The notes under the pieces: generated by a model | The model's database searches: none | Seen by the model: the letters and a program-made list of their open reading frames with translations, nothing else | What the model was told of the DNA's origin: nothing | Part shown: piece after piece, positions 11,808 through 22,699 of the stretch | How positions within the stretch are numbered: position 1 is the stretch's first letter | How the letters are laid out: the number at the start of each line of letters is the position of its first letter | Assembly: GCA_036345935.2 (NCBI GenBank) | Contig: JADWOT020000008.1 | Coordinates: forward strand, 16,184,493 to 16,248,492 | Source of the DNA: Taenia hydatigena | Lineage: Eukaryota > Platyhelminthes > Cestoda > Cyclophyllidea > Taeniidae | Reading direction: 5' to 3' | DNA length: 64,000 nucleotides | Program-made: the position numbers and the translations under genes

Positions 11808-12295
11808 AAAAAGGACAAATCTCTTCCCTAAGTTAGGTCTTAACCCACTAATCCATAAATGTTCTATCCATCTAATATCAAGCAAAATGAAGCTGAAGCC
11901 TACTAGCAAGAGCATTAAGTTCGGTAACCAATAATTTCCAACTATTAATTGGGAAAAAGCAACTTGGTTTTCCGGCTATTTTAATTTTAAAGCGTGAAGA
12001 CAAACCACATCTCCCCATTTTATATAATTACACGCAAAATTTAGTAATGGGATTTAAGGGTGGAAGTGAATGTGCAGTTTATTTATTTTTGGGAAAAATG
12101 ATAAAAATACCATCCCCAAGATCGATTAGGCATTAAGAATTATGCCTGCAATAATTAGGCAGGAGTCACTACCTCATACGCCTTCCCCGCTATGTCTACC
12201 GATTTCCAATGAAGATGTGGAACAGCCGTCGCGCTTTCAGGAAATGAAAAAGTGTCGAAGTTCGTCGGCTCTCTGTCGTCAGCAGGTCAACGATA

Positions 12296-12454
12296 ATGCA
12301 ACAAACTTGGCGAATTTACATCGAGCCTCGTCAAAGCCATCCTATTCCAGCACGAGACGTCGACTTGGAAGGCATCGGCGGCATAAAAGAGGTGGATCTG
12401 AAACGAGACCCGCACCTGAAGCAGAAGATGATGGAGAAGACGCCCACGTTGCTG
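12296..12454 (+). CDS. Model 2 first coding exon
   Basis: The exon ends at a consensus donor (TTGCTG|gtgagt). The frame ending in phase 0 can start at ATG 12296 (MQQTWRIYIEPRQ) or after a splice-like tcctattccag at 12350. It continues DVDLEGIGGIKEVDLKRDPH and LKQKMMEKTPTLL. The overlapping frame from 12142 is longer (135 codons, arginine- and histidine-rich) but leaves the donor in phase 1, which the next exon cannot accept. This frame was therefore chosen. Confidence 0.55.
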
Positions 12455-13984
12455 GTGAGTTGATTGCTAATTTAATAAAAAACGACACCGTCCGCCAACC
12501 ACCGCCAAAACACAGTGGTGCGCTTGAGGAAATGGGAAACTTACCATAATACTATCATTCCAAAAATTTCGTCAAAAATGCCTTTAAATGTGTGGAAATG
12601 TTGTTGATGCTGTCTTTCATGCGTGACTGTTCAGAGATCTGAGTGTTTCAGTTTTTCGTTAAGTCAACTGTTGTTGACAAACGTGATTGTATTTTGACTC
12701 CACATTATGGCAGACACTGATATTGGTTATGCCTCTTTAGTGCAACACTTTAAAAAGTCTGAAATCACTTTAAAGTTTCTTTGTAACTTGCCTATTCTCT
12801 CTTAACTCTCAAAAAAATCATGTACCCTACTTGTATTTTACGACCTTATTTCTCTTACTAGAAAAGATTGTTTTTTTATTTAATTTGTTACGATGGTGCC
12901 GGTAAAAAATTGACATTTCTTTCAAAATCTCATTTTCAAAGGCTTGAATGTGCCAACCAAAGTAGAGTGAGTTTTCTTCTTCCATTTGTTCATCTTGTGG
13001 GAATCACCCTTATTTTTAGATTCCAGGTGATGAGCTCGGTAAAGTTGAAAGACAGATCATTTTGTGTTTCCGTATTTTAAGCGTTTTGGTTTAAGTTTCT
13101 AACAGAGGAGTGCAGTAAGATCCTCGTTGAAAATGCTTGTTTAATCGAATAGGACATCTCACACAGGACACGGGGCAAAGCCAAGGTAAGCTTAGACTTA
13201 ATCAAAAATAATTTCAAATGTGCATTACTATTTGGAACTAGAACAGCATTATTGTAAGAATTTGTTTATGGCCTTCAAAGCCACTTGAAAGTTTATAAGA
13301 TTCGTAAATTAAGGCCGATTTCCTATAGGGAATCTTTTAACCTAGTTTCGCGGTACGCATCGAAGCATTCGTGCTTTAATTAGAGAACAAAAGCGTTAGC
13401 GAATGCTAATACAATACAAAGGAATCACGATTTTTTAAATCTTCACAGTTTGTTGCAAACACTGGAGCAGAACTGCAACACGCCATGGCCTTAAACACGT
13501 CAAGGCAGCACAACAGTTATTCACATTTCATACCAATCCTATAAAAAGCGGCAAACATAATCTTCAAGGCTGTAAAATACAAATAGTAGAACCCGAAATT
13601 TCTAAGAAAAACATGCGCAAAGGAATCGGAAGTAAAAACAGTACTCCTTAAAAAGTCGCATCTGTCGACGCCTTCCAAATAATTCATTTTAATCGGAGCA
13701 TAGTAAGGGAATCGGTAAGGGCCTTTAGATATATTTTGAAATGGCGCGAAAGCTATGAACCCGAAAATAAACTTAATATTAAACACTAAGTGAATTTGCT
13801 GAAATTCTCTAAAGTGGAGGAATTTTCGAACTCCAAGGCGAATTATTAAACAAATGCCTTGGGACTGGAAAAGAGTTAGTATTTAGGGTATTGATTTCAG
13901 AGCGTACAGAACTATAAAACAGTTGCTTTAATTGCAATTTCCTTGTCGAGCTTAAAGTGGAAAAATCATTTTTGGCTCTTGAAG

Positions 13985-14137
13985 TTTCTGGGGGCTCACC
14001 TGGAGGCTATCAAGGCCCTGAAGTTGGAAGCCACTGCGACGTCACAGCGAGTTAAATTACTGCTGGAGAAGCTTTGCGAGGAACGCATCGAAGAGTTTAA
14101 ACGCAAGCAAGTGCGAGACTACAACATCCGATGGCAG
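13985..14137 (+). CDS. Model 2 exon, charged helix
   Basis: The acceptor is tttttggctcttgaag and the donor TGGCAG|gtgtga, both in phase 0. The 51 codons read FLGAHLEAIKALKLEATATS, QRVKLLLEKLCEERIEEFKR and a tail KQVRDYNIRWQ. Heptad-like leucines and dense K/E/R suggest a coiled coil. Both neighbours fit in phase 0. GC content and codon choice are higher than in the flanking introns, as expected for coding DNA. The family is not recognised. Confidence 0.65.
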
Positions 14138-15339
14138 GTGTGAAAAGGGATGATAGACTTTGCAAACGCTACAATTTTTACTTCAAATAAGTCTATCTCT
14201 TGGTCTTTCCGAGTACTCTAATGGATCCCTCATATTTGAGCTGTCCCAACAAATCGTGCAACATTACGCAATACATTATGCTCCGATGCTTTTGGACTGT
14301 GGGTCATTTAGCAGAAGGTGTACTTTTTAAAGTTGAAGTGCATGTGATTACGCACTACAAAAATAAGATTGCTCTTCCATGTTAGCTCTATGATCAGTCG
14401 AAATTTAGAACATTCCGCGATTTCGGCTGCGCCTTTTGAGCCATGTCTTGCTATCGTGCTAAGGGACTTATAAATCATTTTTCTGCTAAAATAAGTTATG
14501 TACTACTAATCACTTCCTAGAATAATCACGAAGGTATATTTTTAAATGTCGACATTTAGTTATGCATAAAAGGTGGAATTTTGAATCTACCTGCAGAATA
14601 TTACGCAAGGTTTTTGAAGATTCCTTTGCAATAATATATTTGTCATAATTATTACCCGACCCTAACGCATGCTCTCCTTTTTTAAGAGACATTTCTGCCA
14701 TCCTTGGTTTTTGGTGCTATAAAGCAGAGTAAAAGAACACACCACTTTCTATAGTGTTGCATAACGGAATCACACGTTTACCTTATGAGGCGGCCGATAA
14801 AGGAAAATATCAGAGAATGGCATCAGCATTCCTTACTCTTATTTGTATTTACTAGTGAGGGTCGTATTGCTATCCCTCTAGCAAACAGTAACCGATGAAG
14901 TGTGGATATTAGAGACGGTGTATTTTTTTGTCAACCAAGCTATCAAAAAAGGGAATTTTAAAATTATTTTTCTTACGATCAAGCCAATTAGACAAAAGAA
15001 AAGAAAATCTCACGCTTGCGTCTAATAGTTGCAGCCTCTTCCCGTTAATTGTGAACTAAGATAATATTGTTGAAATTACTTTATCGTACTTTATTAGCTG
15101 CCTTAGGCGCACCAGTTTCTTGTAATTGACATCCATTTTAGGTCAAAAGGCACCATGTTTCCATCTTTCTGAACTTTAGGTATCGTAAAAATTATGTGAA
15201 GGCGTTAATAGCTGGTGTCTACTTTAGCAGAAATGTAGGCGATAATCTCCAATTTATTGGTAAAATCATTTTTTGCATTTTTAGCCAATCAACTTTCTCT
15301 TCTACCTTGAAGTCGTTTAATTAAGCATAAATTTTTCAG

Positions 15340-15749
15340 TTACGATTACGTCAACTGGAGAAATTCCGTTGTTTCCGCCTAATTACCTCGAGTCGCCCCT
15401 CCCTTGGCCTCGCTCGTTTTGCCCCTCGCTCTGCTTCCCCTCTTTTACCCACCCAACCGCCTTCCTCGCCATCTTTGTCACCAACACCACCGATTTCATC
15501 GCAACCGGATGCATGGCGAGCTGTTCACTCCCGATCTACATCCCCCAGTCCCTTCCTTCCGTCTCGAAACAGGAGATGTCTGCGCTCACCCGTTTTAGGC
15601 TCAAAGGACACCCATCGGCGGCAGCACCCACTGAAGCATCATTGTCGCGTCAACGCCGATGGACTGTTAACAGTGAATGGAGCGTCATCTCAGCTGTCTA
15701 AGAGAGAGCTGGAAACGATTATGGCGTGGGAGAGAGAGGAGTGTGAGAG
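15340..15749 (+). CDS. Model 2 large exon, Pro/Ser-rich then helical
   Basis: A perfect acceptor (aagcataaatttttcag) opens a phase-0 frame of 136 codons that ignores the overlapping ORFs in other frames. It starts LRLRQLEKFRCF, passes through a proline/serine-rich segment (SPSLSPTPPISSQPDAW) and arginine-rich linkers, and ends in a charged helix LSKRELETIMAWEREECER. It leaves in phase 2 at AG|gtctgt, a weaker donor but the one that joins the next exon in frame. Confidence 0.6.
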
Positions 15750-16302
15750 GTCTGTGAGCGAACTCGAACCATTCAAACTATATTGCCAGATAAATTTTTG
15801 AGGATTCATCTAATGACTCTAAAGACAAATGAACACATATCTGTTAAAATTAAGGATTACACGATCAGTAGATTTGGATGATACAAGAGCCCATCGCTGA
15901 GTAAATGGAAATTAAGGAACTACAGGGGGTGAGGATGGGGCTGTGGATTAAGTATTACCTGCACGTTTAATTCTTACTAGCTGGAGAAGCATCAGTCCTT
16001 TTATTGTCTTGCAAGGTAGTGTTTAACACTTTTCCTCCGACTAATTTTTGGTTTCCGGTTAAACTTTCTTGGAGTTTTATCCACTGGTTTAGGGTGTAAA
16101 GATATATGTTGTAATTGCAGTCCGGTCTTCAGTAAGCGCTTAAAACTGAGGTGCTTTCTATCCGGCGTGTCGAACATTCTCACGCGTCAGCATGATATTG
16201 AATGATTTCGATAGTGCAAGGTGCAGTAATGCAAATGGCGTGCTAAGATGTCTTGTTACACTGAAAGAACCAGAGAGAAGTACAGAGTTTTGTTCACCTC
16301 AG

Positions 16303-16473
16303 GTTAAAGAGGGTGATGACTATTCGGATGTCGGTGGAGGAGGAGGCGAGAAAGCAGACGATGAAACCCTTTTACGAATTGCTCAGCATATTAACCGACC
16401 GGACTAATGAAGTATCACGGGAGATTTATTTCCTTAACAACACCAAGCGCAACCTCTTTGCCTTCGGAGACGC
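16303..16473 (+). CDS. Model 2 exon, helical segment ending FAFGDA
   Basis: The exon runs from acceptor gttcacctcag to a perfect donor (GACGC|gtaagt). Entered in phase 2 it reads LKRVMTIRMSVEEEARKQTM, KPFYELLSILTDRTNEVSRE and IYFLNNTKRNLFAFGDA. The even spacing of charged and hydrophobic residues indicates a conserved helical domain that I cannot name. It leaves in phase 2. The neighbouring ORF from 16192, in another frame, has a glycine run and is not supported by splicing. Confidence 0.65.
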
Positions 16474-17284
16474 GTAAGTTAGCACGAAAACCCGCTGCTT
16501 ACAACAGATCTGAAGTTAGTTTGTGCGCTTTTCATACTTCATTAAATACCGCATCAAAATTAATAAGTATGGAGAAAAGTTAGTATATTATGCCGCTGTA
16601 CCTTGAAGGCGAAAAGATGGTGGTTTTGGGCCATATTGGCCTAAGCTCAAGGTTGTTCGACTCACGTGGAAGGTCTACATTCAAACTACTACCAGTATGC
16701 CGTTGGTACCACACCAGTGGCGTAAAACCGCGATTGTTGCGCGAAAAGTGTACTCTTCCTTTGAATCGTACTTTTGTACTCAATATAAATTTTTTTGTGG
16801 ATAAAGAAGTATTGACGAACTAATTCATAATATTCAATTTAGAAGCAATCATCTACTTTGCTAAGGGCTTGTCATTTCCTTTTCAAGCCTTTTCGATTTA
16901 ATTTTTTGAAAAAAATAGGCAAAATGCGCCTCTTCTTCTGATGTTCGTGCAAATTACACTGCGACTTGCCCAATTGACTTAAACAATTAGGCGCTACCAT
17001 TAGCACATTACATAAATCAATCACCCTATTAATCTAAGACTTCTGTCTTGTAGTGTTCCACCTAGTTAGAGTTGAGCTCAAGCTTGCTTTCTATTTAACT
17101 TGAATTATTTTCGATTTACTTAGAATTAGCTATCTGGACGTCTCTCCAATATCTGTTAACTGATGGAATCCTCAAAAATCTTCATTTACTCCTGGAATGT
17201 CTTTATCTTTGTTTTGCAAGCACTTTGATACCAAACGGTAACGTGATACTTAGTCTCTAAGGTTTTTTTCTCTGCTGTTAATGC

Positions 17285-17404
17285 AGTGCCCGACGTCACT
17301 AACCACCCCAGTCTTATCACCACAACCAAGAGCCAGGCTATCATCAAAAGGCATGGATGCTACTAGAGTTATCAATAAGATCATCTTTAATAAGCAAAGC
17401 AGTT
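17285..17404 (+). CDS. Model 2 candidate exon cut by the assembly gap
   Basis: Behind a very strong acceptor (ttttttctctgctgttaatgcag) the phase-0 frame is open into the N run: CPTSLTTPVLSPQPRARLSS, KGMDATRVINKI. A phase-1 frame (PDVTNHPSLITTTKSQAIIK) ends at a TAG. Neither accepts the phase-2 end of the exon at 16473, so an intervening exon is missing or this exon belongs elsewhere. Confidence 0.35.
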
Positions 17405-17504
17405 NNNNNNNNNNNNNNNNNNNNNNNNNNNNNNNNNNNNNNNNNNNNNNNNNNNNNNNNNNNNNNNNNNNNNNNNNNNNNNNNNNNNNNNNNNNNNNNN
17501 NNNN
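17405..17504. other. Assembly gap of 100 N
   Basis: Exactly 100 unknown bases follow the candidate exon at 17285. A round 100 usually marks a gap of unknown size, so exons of model 2 may be missing and distances across this point are not reliable. Confidence 0.95.
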
Positions 17505-18440
17505 TTAAATATTAGGGAATTGAGTTTAAATGCCAAGATTTAGAGTGTGTTAAAACGATTGCATTGCTGTTAATAAATGCAAATCTCAAAACATGTGACT
17601 GATCGAAGAATACCATTAAAAAAGTCATAACAAAACTAATCACATTATTTGATCAGAAGAATTAAACAATCAGAATCAAAAATAGCGTGCAAATAAAGCA
17701 AATAGTCGAGCTGACAGATGAAACCGTAAACAATAAATGCATACAAAATATTAAATGAAAGAAACAAATAGAACTATGGGCGGAAAATAATGGATAGGTG
17801 TGAGAAAGGGATTACTTGATATGAAGCGGCTAAGTATCTGGCATTAAGGATGGGTAGTCAAGGGAGAGATAATAGCTTGCAAACATAGGGGCAGAAGACA
17901 GCGGTCTCCAATTCTGTGGCAATGGCCTGAGCGCAGGCAAGGCTCCATTCTCTTTCCTCTAACTCTACTACCGTGACCATTAAGGTAGCCTAAATGGTGG
18001 CAGTTGAGGCAGTATGTTTGCGTGTAAATCGTGTGAAAGTGCAATAAATCTGTAGCATTCTAGAAAAACAAATGCGCAAAATCCTGCCACAGGTTTGTTT
18101 ACTTGACTATTTGAGCCCTCTGCATACACTGAGGAAAGAAATCTAACAGAAGTAGCTGGGTGGTGAGGAGAGAAGGGACAAAGAGCAGAAATTCGGGCCG
18201 CCTCATCGTACTCTTTGCCAAAATATTGTTTCTTTGGAAAATCAGAACCTATTCTCGTCTTTGCGCTATGCAGAATCGTTTAATGTTTACACAAACTTTG
18301 AATAATGACGTCCCATTTGGGTTACTTTAGGCACATTTTAGCGCTGTTTTACTGGTATGGAATGCAAAACTAATAATTGCTTGTAAAAGTCGAAAAAGCG
18401 ATCACACCGACAGACGGTGTCATGCGTGCCCTATTTTAAG
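17505..18440. other. No supportable gene
   Basis: AT-rich sequence right of the gap. I saw no acceptor-donor pair with an open frame on either strand. The short ORF on the minus strand at 17844-18044 has no splice support. Confidence 0.5.
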
Positions 18441-18461
18441 GCTGTCGAAACGTCCGCTAGG

Positions 18462-18710
18462 TCTACCGTTGGGGCTTTTAGTCAAGGTACCTAAGACAAC
18501 AGAAGGATGCGCATAGATTAATGTGTTGCCAAAGTTTCACTGTTTTTGTTATTACCGACCACGTATCTATTTTTCTTCTCTGTAAACTATGAGGTAAAAT
18601 CGCTTTCGTTGCGAGTGTAATTTGGTGAACAAGTGAATCAACCTTGGCAACCCAAAGGAGACGCGACGAGCTCAACCCTGCCAGATTTTCTACTACTGCC
18701 GTTCATTGCC
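18462..18710. repeat. Direct duplication, copy 1
   Basis: Two blocks, 18462-18567 and 18577-18710, recur in the same order at 18716-18822 and 19001-19135 with few mismatches. In copy 2 about 180 unrelated bases separate the blocks. On the minus strand the second block encodes the same open segment in both copies (SSSRLLWVAKVDSLVHQITL). This is a recent tandem duplication that includes an exon or exon-like segment of model 3. Confidence 0.85.
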
Positions 18711-18715
18711 GCTAG

Positions 18716-19135
18716 GTCTGCCGTTGGGGCTTTTAGTCAAGGTACCTAAGACAACAGAAGGATGGGCATAGATTAATGTGTTGCCAACGTTTCACTGTTT
18801 TTGTTATTACAGATCATGTATCCATCCCGGAGACGGATCGCGCATTTTTATTTGGACGTATATCGCCCTTCCATGTCAGTGATGAAGCACACTTTGTCAA
18901 TACATCACGCACCTATATATTCTGACATTGTTTGAGCTGATTAAGCATAAAATAGGAGCGTATATACCTTGTTCGCACTGGAGGGCATTGCAAAGCTATT
19001 TTTTCTCTGTAAACTATGAGATAAAATCGCTTTCGTTGCGAGTGTAATTTGGTGAACAAGTGAATCAACCTTGGCAACCCAAAGGAGACGCGACGAGCTC
19101 CACTCCACCAGATTTTCTACTACTGCCGTTCGTTG
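18716..19135. repeat. Direct duplication, copy 2 (with internal insertion)
   Basis: This is the second copy of the duplicated unit. Its two blocks, 18716-18822 and 19001-19135, are separated by 18823-19000, which has no counterpart in copy 1. Either a 180-base insertion entered copy 2 or copy 1 lost that part. Copy 2 keeps a longer minus-strand reading frame and is more likely the functional one. Confidence 0.85.
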
Positions 19136-19182
19136 AGCTTCACCTCCATCTTTGTCAACCACCACGTTGATAGCAGTTGTGC
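19007..19182 (-). CDS. Model 3 candidate exon within the duplication
   Basis: On the minus strand one frame is open over the duplicated block and upstream of it: TTAINVVVDKDGGEAQRTAV, VENLVEWSSSRLLWVAKVDS, LVHQITLATKAILSHSLQ. The composition suggests an alpha-helical bundle. An in-frame stop lies just upstream at 19184-19186, so an acceptor must fall there (gtgaag). The donor is not certain. The closely similar first copy at 18577-18710 is also open. The protein family is unknown. Confidence 0.4.
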
Positions 19183-19655
19183 TTCACTTTCTTCACCCAC
19201 CTCTGCGGCCTCGGTGGTAGTTCAACGCAAGACCATCCTACAAGGCTTTCTTGTCTTGCTCGTCAACAATGACCAGGAGCGCATTGCCTTGACCTGCGTA
19301 TGCACTTTACCATGCTTGACATCCCCAAGATGTTAGATCCAATCTTATCACCACCTGGCCTCTCCCGAAACAGACACAGCGCACTAGAGCTTTTAACAAG
19401 TGTCGATATCACATCGACGATAATCTTTACGAACTTGCTAAAGCTATTGAAAGACCATTTGGATGGTAAGAAATCCCTATGTTCCTCAAGCGAATTGTTT
19501 CTCTTTTTCCACTCGCTTAAACTTCTTCAGTAGAACTGATATTAGCGAGAGTGGAACTGGTAGTGAAATTCGTAGTAAGCGTTTACAAATTTGCTAAAAT
19601 TAATCAAGTTCGAATCGCATTCGTTCACGTGGATATCAAGAATATGCGCACTTAC

Positions 19656-19802
19656 GATGTCTTGTGTGCATTTGTCTCGAGCTGGTTCCACATTGGCCAC
19701 CGGCCGCTTGCTTATCGTTGACACTTTACTGCCCAGGGGTACCAGATACGGTGAGGTATCGATGTCACTTCGCCTTTGTATCACATTTCTCCTATATTTC
19801 GT
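19656..19802 (-). CDS. Model 3 exon, basic segment
   Basis: Read on the minus strand, the acceptor is gctacctgcctgcag and the donor GACATC|gtaagt, both near consensus. The 49-codon phase-0 frame reads TKYRRNVIQRRSDIDTSPYL, VPLGSKVSTISKRPVANVEP and ARDKCTQDI. It is basic and serine/proline-containing, like a cytoplasmic linker. The plus-strand ORF over the same bases is a shadow. Confidence 0.65.
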
Positions 19803-20346
19803 CTGCAGGCAGGTAGCACTAGTCGTGCATCCTTTGGGTATTTGTACAATTTGGGACAACAAACTCAGATCGTTGCAGCTGACTGAGCCACCAACATGAT
19901 TTTGGCTATGAGATCATGCACTGTAAGTGGGTGGTTTACAGATTTATTTTCTAACTGTAAAAGCTTTTAATTCTTATTTGGGTGGCATCCCATAGAGAAG
20001 CTTGATGTCAAAGGCTCCAGGGCGAGGCTAATGTTCACGCAAGCAAATTTAATCATGAAATTCAAAAGTAGCACATTGCAATGCTCCAGCTTTTTTATTG
20101 AACGAGAAAGAGATCCCAGTTTCCACCACTTTCAGTAAAATTTACCCTCACCCATAAACACATATGTATGCGAGCACAAAGATCCTTGTGCGCTGATGGG
20201 TTGGTTTCCTTTCGTCAGCAAGTCAGCTTCTCAGTGGCTAGTGGGGCAGCAATAGCAATGCAATTGGTTTAAATCCAACTGCTGCAAGAGAGTGGTTGCA
20301 GTATCGCCTCCTCCGCCAGTCTCTTTGAACCACCGCGCACTCTCAC

Positions 20347-20534
20347 AGATCAAAGTGCCCACACTGTTCTCCATCATCTTTCATTACCAAATTGAAGATG
20401 ACGATATCTCGCAAGGTATCTTTAACCTCATCCTCGTCTCTCTCAGGTCCAACTTCACTGAGGCGATTGATGTTGGAGTCGAAGCGGAGAGATATGCAGA
20501 TATCTTCAGTCTCATTGATGTCATTTATTATCCA
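20347..20534 (-). CDS. Model 3 exon, acidic segment
   Basis: On the minus strand the frame reads WIINDINETEDICISLRFDS, NINRLSEVGPERDEDEVKDT and LRDIVIFNLVMKDDGEQCGH, ending FD at a donor GATCT|gtgaga. It is the only reading of this interval that looks like a folded acidic protein; the plus-strand ORF is an artefact. The acceptor (gtgagcattag) is weak, so the 5' edge may shift. Confidence 0.5.
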
Positions 20535-20590
20535 CTAATGCTCACCCAGCCAAGGAGTTTGATGGATTGGCGAGAAGATAAGCGTACCTG

Positions 20591-20740
20591 CTAATTATTT
20601 GCGCCTTGTGAATTTGGCATGTGATAGGGGTAAATTCAGACTGGCATTGCTCATTAATCCAATCGGATTGTTCAACATTGGCCTCGTCTACTTGGCAATT
20701 GTGCTGGTTTGGTGTGTGTTGGTTGTGGTTAATCTAGATG
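20591..20740 (-). CDS. Model 3 candidate exon, Asn/Gln-rich
   Basis: On the minus strand an open frame runs INHNQHTPNQHNCQVDEANV, EQSDWINEQCQSEFTPITCQ and IHKAQIIS to a possible donor AGCAG|gtacgc. The phase at this donor does not fit the exon at 20534 directly. The edges are approximate and the support is residue composition plus the donor. Confidence 0.3.
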
Positions 20741-21001
20741 GATTGTGCTCAAGATTAGACTCTTTAAATCACTCAAACTCTTTTTGAATAAGCGACGTTG
20801 CATTCAACGATGGCGATGGAAACCTTCCGGCAGGTAAACGCCGTGTTGTGGGAATGTTTTGGGAGCAATGAAAAAAAGGGCATTTTGCCCTAAATTGTTG
20901 CCAAAGGAGTTGTCTATGACATTCATTCTTAGCGAATTTCTCAGTTGCACATGGATGTGGCGTCGAATTCGAATTCTTTTACTTGCTTCCATGCTATTGC
21001 C

Positions 21002-21229
21002 TCAAAAGATGCCTTGCAACAGCTTTTGCTGCCTATTTTGCTTGGCTCGTTGTTCCAGGGAGCTCAAGTCTACTTTAAGGAATTGGATTTGCCTCGCATT
21101 CTGTAACTCACACGGTTGATTAATCACTTTGCAGGACTGTGAGAATTGTGGCTTGAAAATGCCAATAATTTTGTGGTATGTTGTGTGAGGCTGCATTCCT
21201 TTGGTCTTTTCTTTCAGTACAGTCATCAA
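21002..21229 (-). CDS. Model 3 candidate coding block
   Basis: A 75-codon minus-strand frame includes MQPHTTYHKIIGIFKPQFSQ, SCKVINQPCELQNARQIQFL and a K/Q/R-rich tail ending LLQGIF. It sits just downstream of the well-supported exon at 21280-21358 and has a similar charged composition. No clean acceptor was found, so it may be an exon with shifted edges or chance. Confidence 0.3.
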   Translation of the reverse strand: MMTVLKEKTKGMQPHTTYHKIIGIFKPQFSQSCKVINQPCELQNARQIQFLKVDLSSLEQRAKQNRQQKLLQGIF

Positions 21230-21279
21230 ATAAGCCTTCGAGTTGTAAAATAACCATTTATTTTGCCCAAAGCACTCAC

Positions 21280-21358
21280 CTCTATCATCGCTTTTAGTTG
21301 CAACAATCCCTGCATTTGCGTGCCTTTGACAATATCAGCAACTCGCTGACGAATTCGT
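21280..21358 (-). CDS. Model 3 exon, RIRQRVADIVKG
   Basis: On the minus strand the acceptor is tattgtcccataacttag and the donor ATAGAG|gtgagt. The frame entered in phase 2 reads RIRQRVADIVKGTQMQGLLQ and then LKAMIE, leaving in phase 0. The amphipathic helical pattern and both splice sites make this one of the clearer minus-strand exons. The family is not recognised. Confidence 0.6.
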
Positions 21359-22149
21359 CTAAGTTATGGGACAATACGCGAGACTATGGCTAGCAGCTGA
21401 CATGCAGTAATAGGCAAGAAGTGCAGATGAGGTCGTTCCAGAAGAGTAGGATATTAAAAACGGTAAATCAGGAAGCTCTTAGGGAATCACAACAGGAACC
21501 TATTTCAAAGTTTTAACACTGCCAAAAGTGCTTCTCCAACAACGAGTCATTTTGCTTTGTTTAGCCGCCTTTGTCAAACATTGGCCCAGTCACCACGCTT
21601 TCCGTTCCGTTTGGCATGTTTAAATATGGTCGTTCAAAGCCAGTACCTTTCATGAAATAAAGAGGTGCCGTAAGAACTATAAGAAGGGGAGGATTATAAA
21701 GACAAAATCCTTGACCCAGTCTCCCACCCCCCTGTGAATGCTACACAGCATCCTTTTGGAAGAACTACACCTCTGTGGCTCTAGCACTGAATCCAATCAT
21801 GTGCAACTGACGCCATATGCAATTATTTACGCCAAACCCTCATCTATGCTGCATGCTCCGTGCCACAGTTGCTTTTCCGTCGGATTACCTATCACAGTGT
21901 TTTCATGTGCAGGATGTTATCAACTAAAAAGCATCACATTTGACTGCGATTTCAAGCTCTCTTTCATGGCCGACTTTGTTGCATTGAGTCGATGCTATTT
22001 CGTGGAAATGGATTGAATCTCTTTGCTCTTTAATATGCCATTACAAGGGGATGGAGTACCTCTACAGCAATCAACTGGAATTAGCCGATTGAGTTGTCAG
22101 TTCCGATACGTCTTAAATCATCGACTACCAAATTCTACAAATCTGCGAC

Positions 22150-22428
22150 TTAATAGGCAGTTGCTCTTCAATCAACACCTTGGTTCAGTTACTTTCGCAA
22201 CCCTCTGCGATTGCGTCTTATCCTTAGAAAAATTGTAGGCAGTGTGTGAGCTACCGCGCAGAGACAGCTGCGATGGTTGTTCCAAGCCAAGCGATGCATA
22301 CGCATTCGGCATAATAGTGCATGAGGTCTTCTATAGGACGATTGTCCTAGCGGCTGTAGTTTTCCGGTAATGCACAGTCGATAATGAGGCCTGCTTTTCA
22401 ATAGGGACTTGCACAAGTCCGTTCTCAC
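22150..22428 (-). CDS. Model 3 candidate coding block with an internal stop
   Basis: One minus-strand frame reads CENGLVQVPIEKQASLSTVH and YRKTTAARTIVL, then a TAG, then KTSCTIMPNAYASLGLEQPS and QLSLRGSSHTAYNFSKDKTQ. Both halves look like protein. The stop means either an intron lies between them or the copy is damaged. The upstream part has a diverged inverted relative on the plus strand at 24842-25038. Confidence 0.3.
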
Positions 22429-22606
22429 ACAATGTTGGATGATTGGTAATTTATCGTACTTGTCTCCTCACAATCGCCAATACAATGGCAGCTGCCTAAC
22501 TGCACCTCGCTTATACAGCTTCCTTACTTTTTTTGTCTAGGCGAATCCACGAATTTATAAAATGAAGAGAATGTATGATTGTCAGACTTATAAGAAACGC
22601 ATTTAC

Positions 22607-22652
22607 CATGAGATAGTTCCTTCGCGTGTGCTTTTATAGCCGTTTCTCTTTC
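22607..22652 (-). CDS. Model 3 short exon, ERETAIKAHAKELSH
   Basis: On the minus strand 46 nt lie between acceptor gatcaattacttag and donor CTCATG|gtaaat. The phase-0 frame reads ERETAIKAHAKELSH and leaves in phase 1. It is short and helical. It would be the most 5' exon of model 3 that I can support. Confidence 0.4.
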
Positions 22653-22699
22653 CTAAGTAATTGATCCCGCACCCCCATTTTATAGAAGAAACAAATGCC

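Noticed and set aside
19335..19467. Plus-strand exon reading (TRAFNKCRYHIDDNLYELAK) ending at a gtaaga donor
   Set aside because: The donor is good, but two plus frames and one minus frame are all open here, there is no convincing acceptor, and the flanking good exons are on the minus strand.
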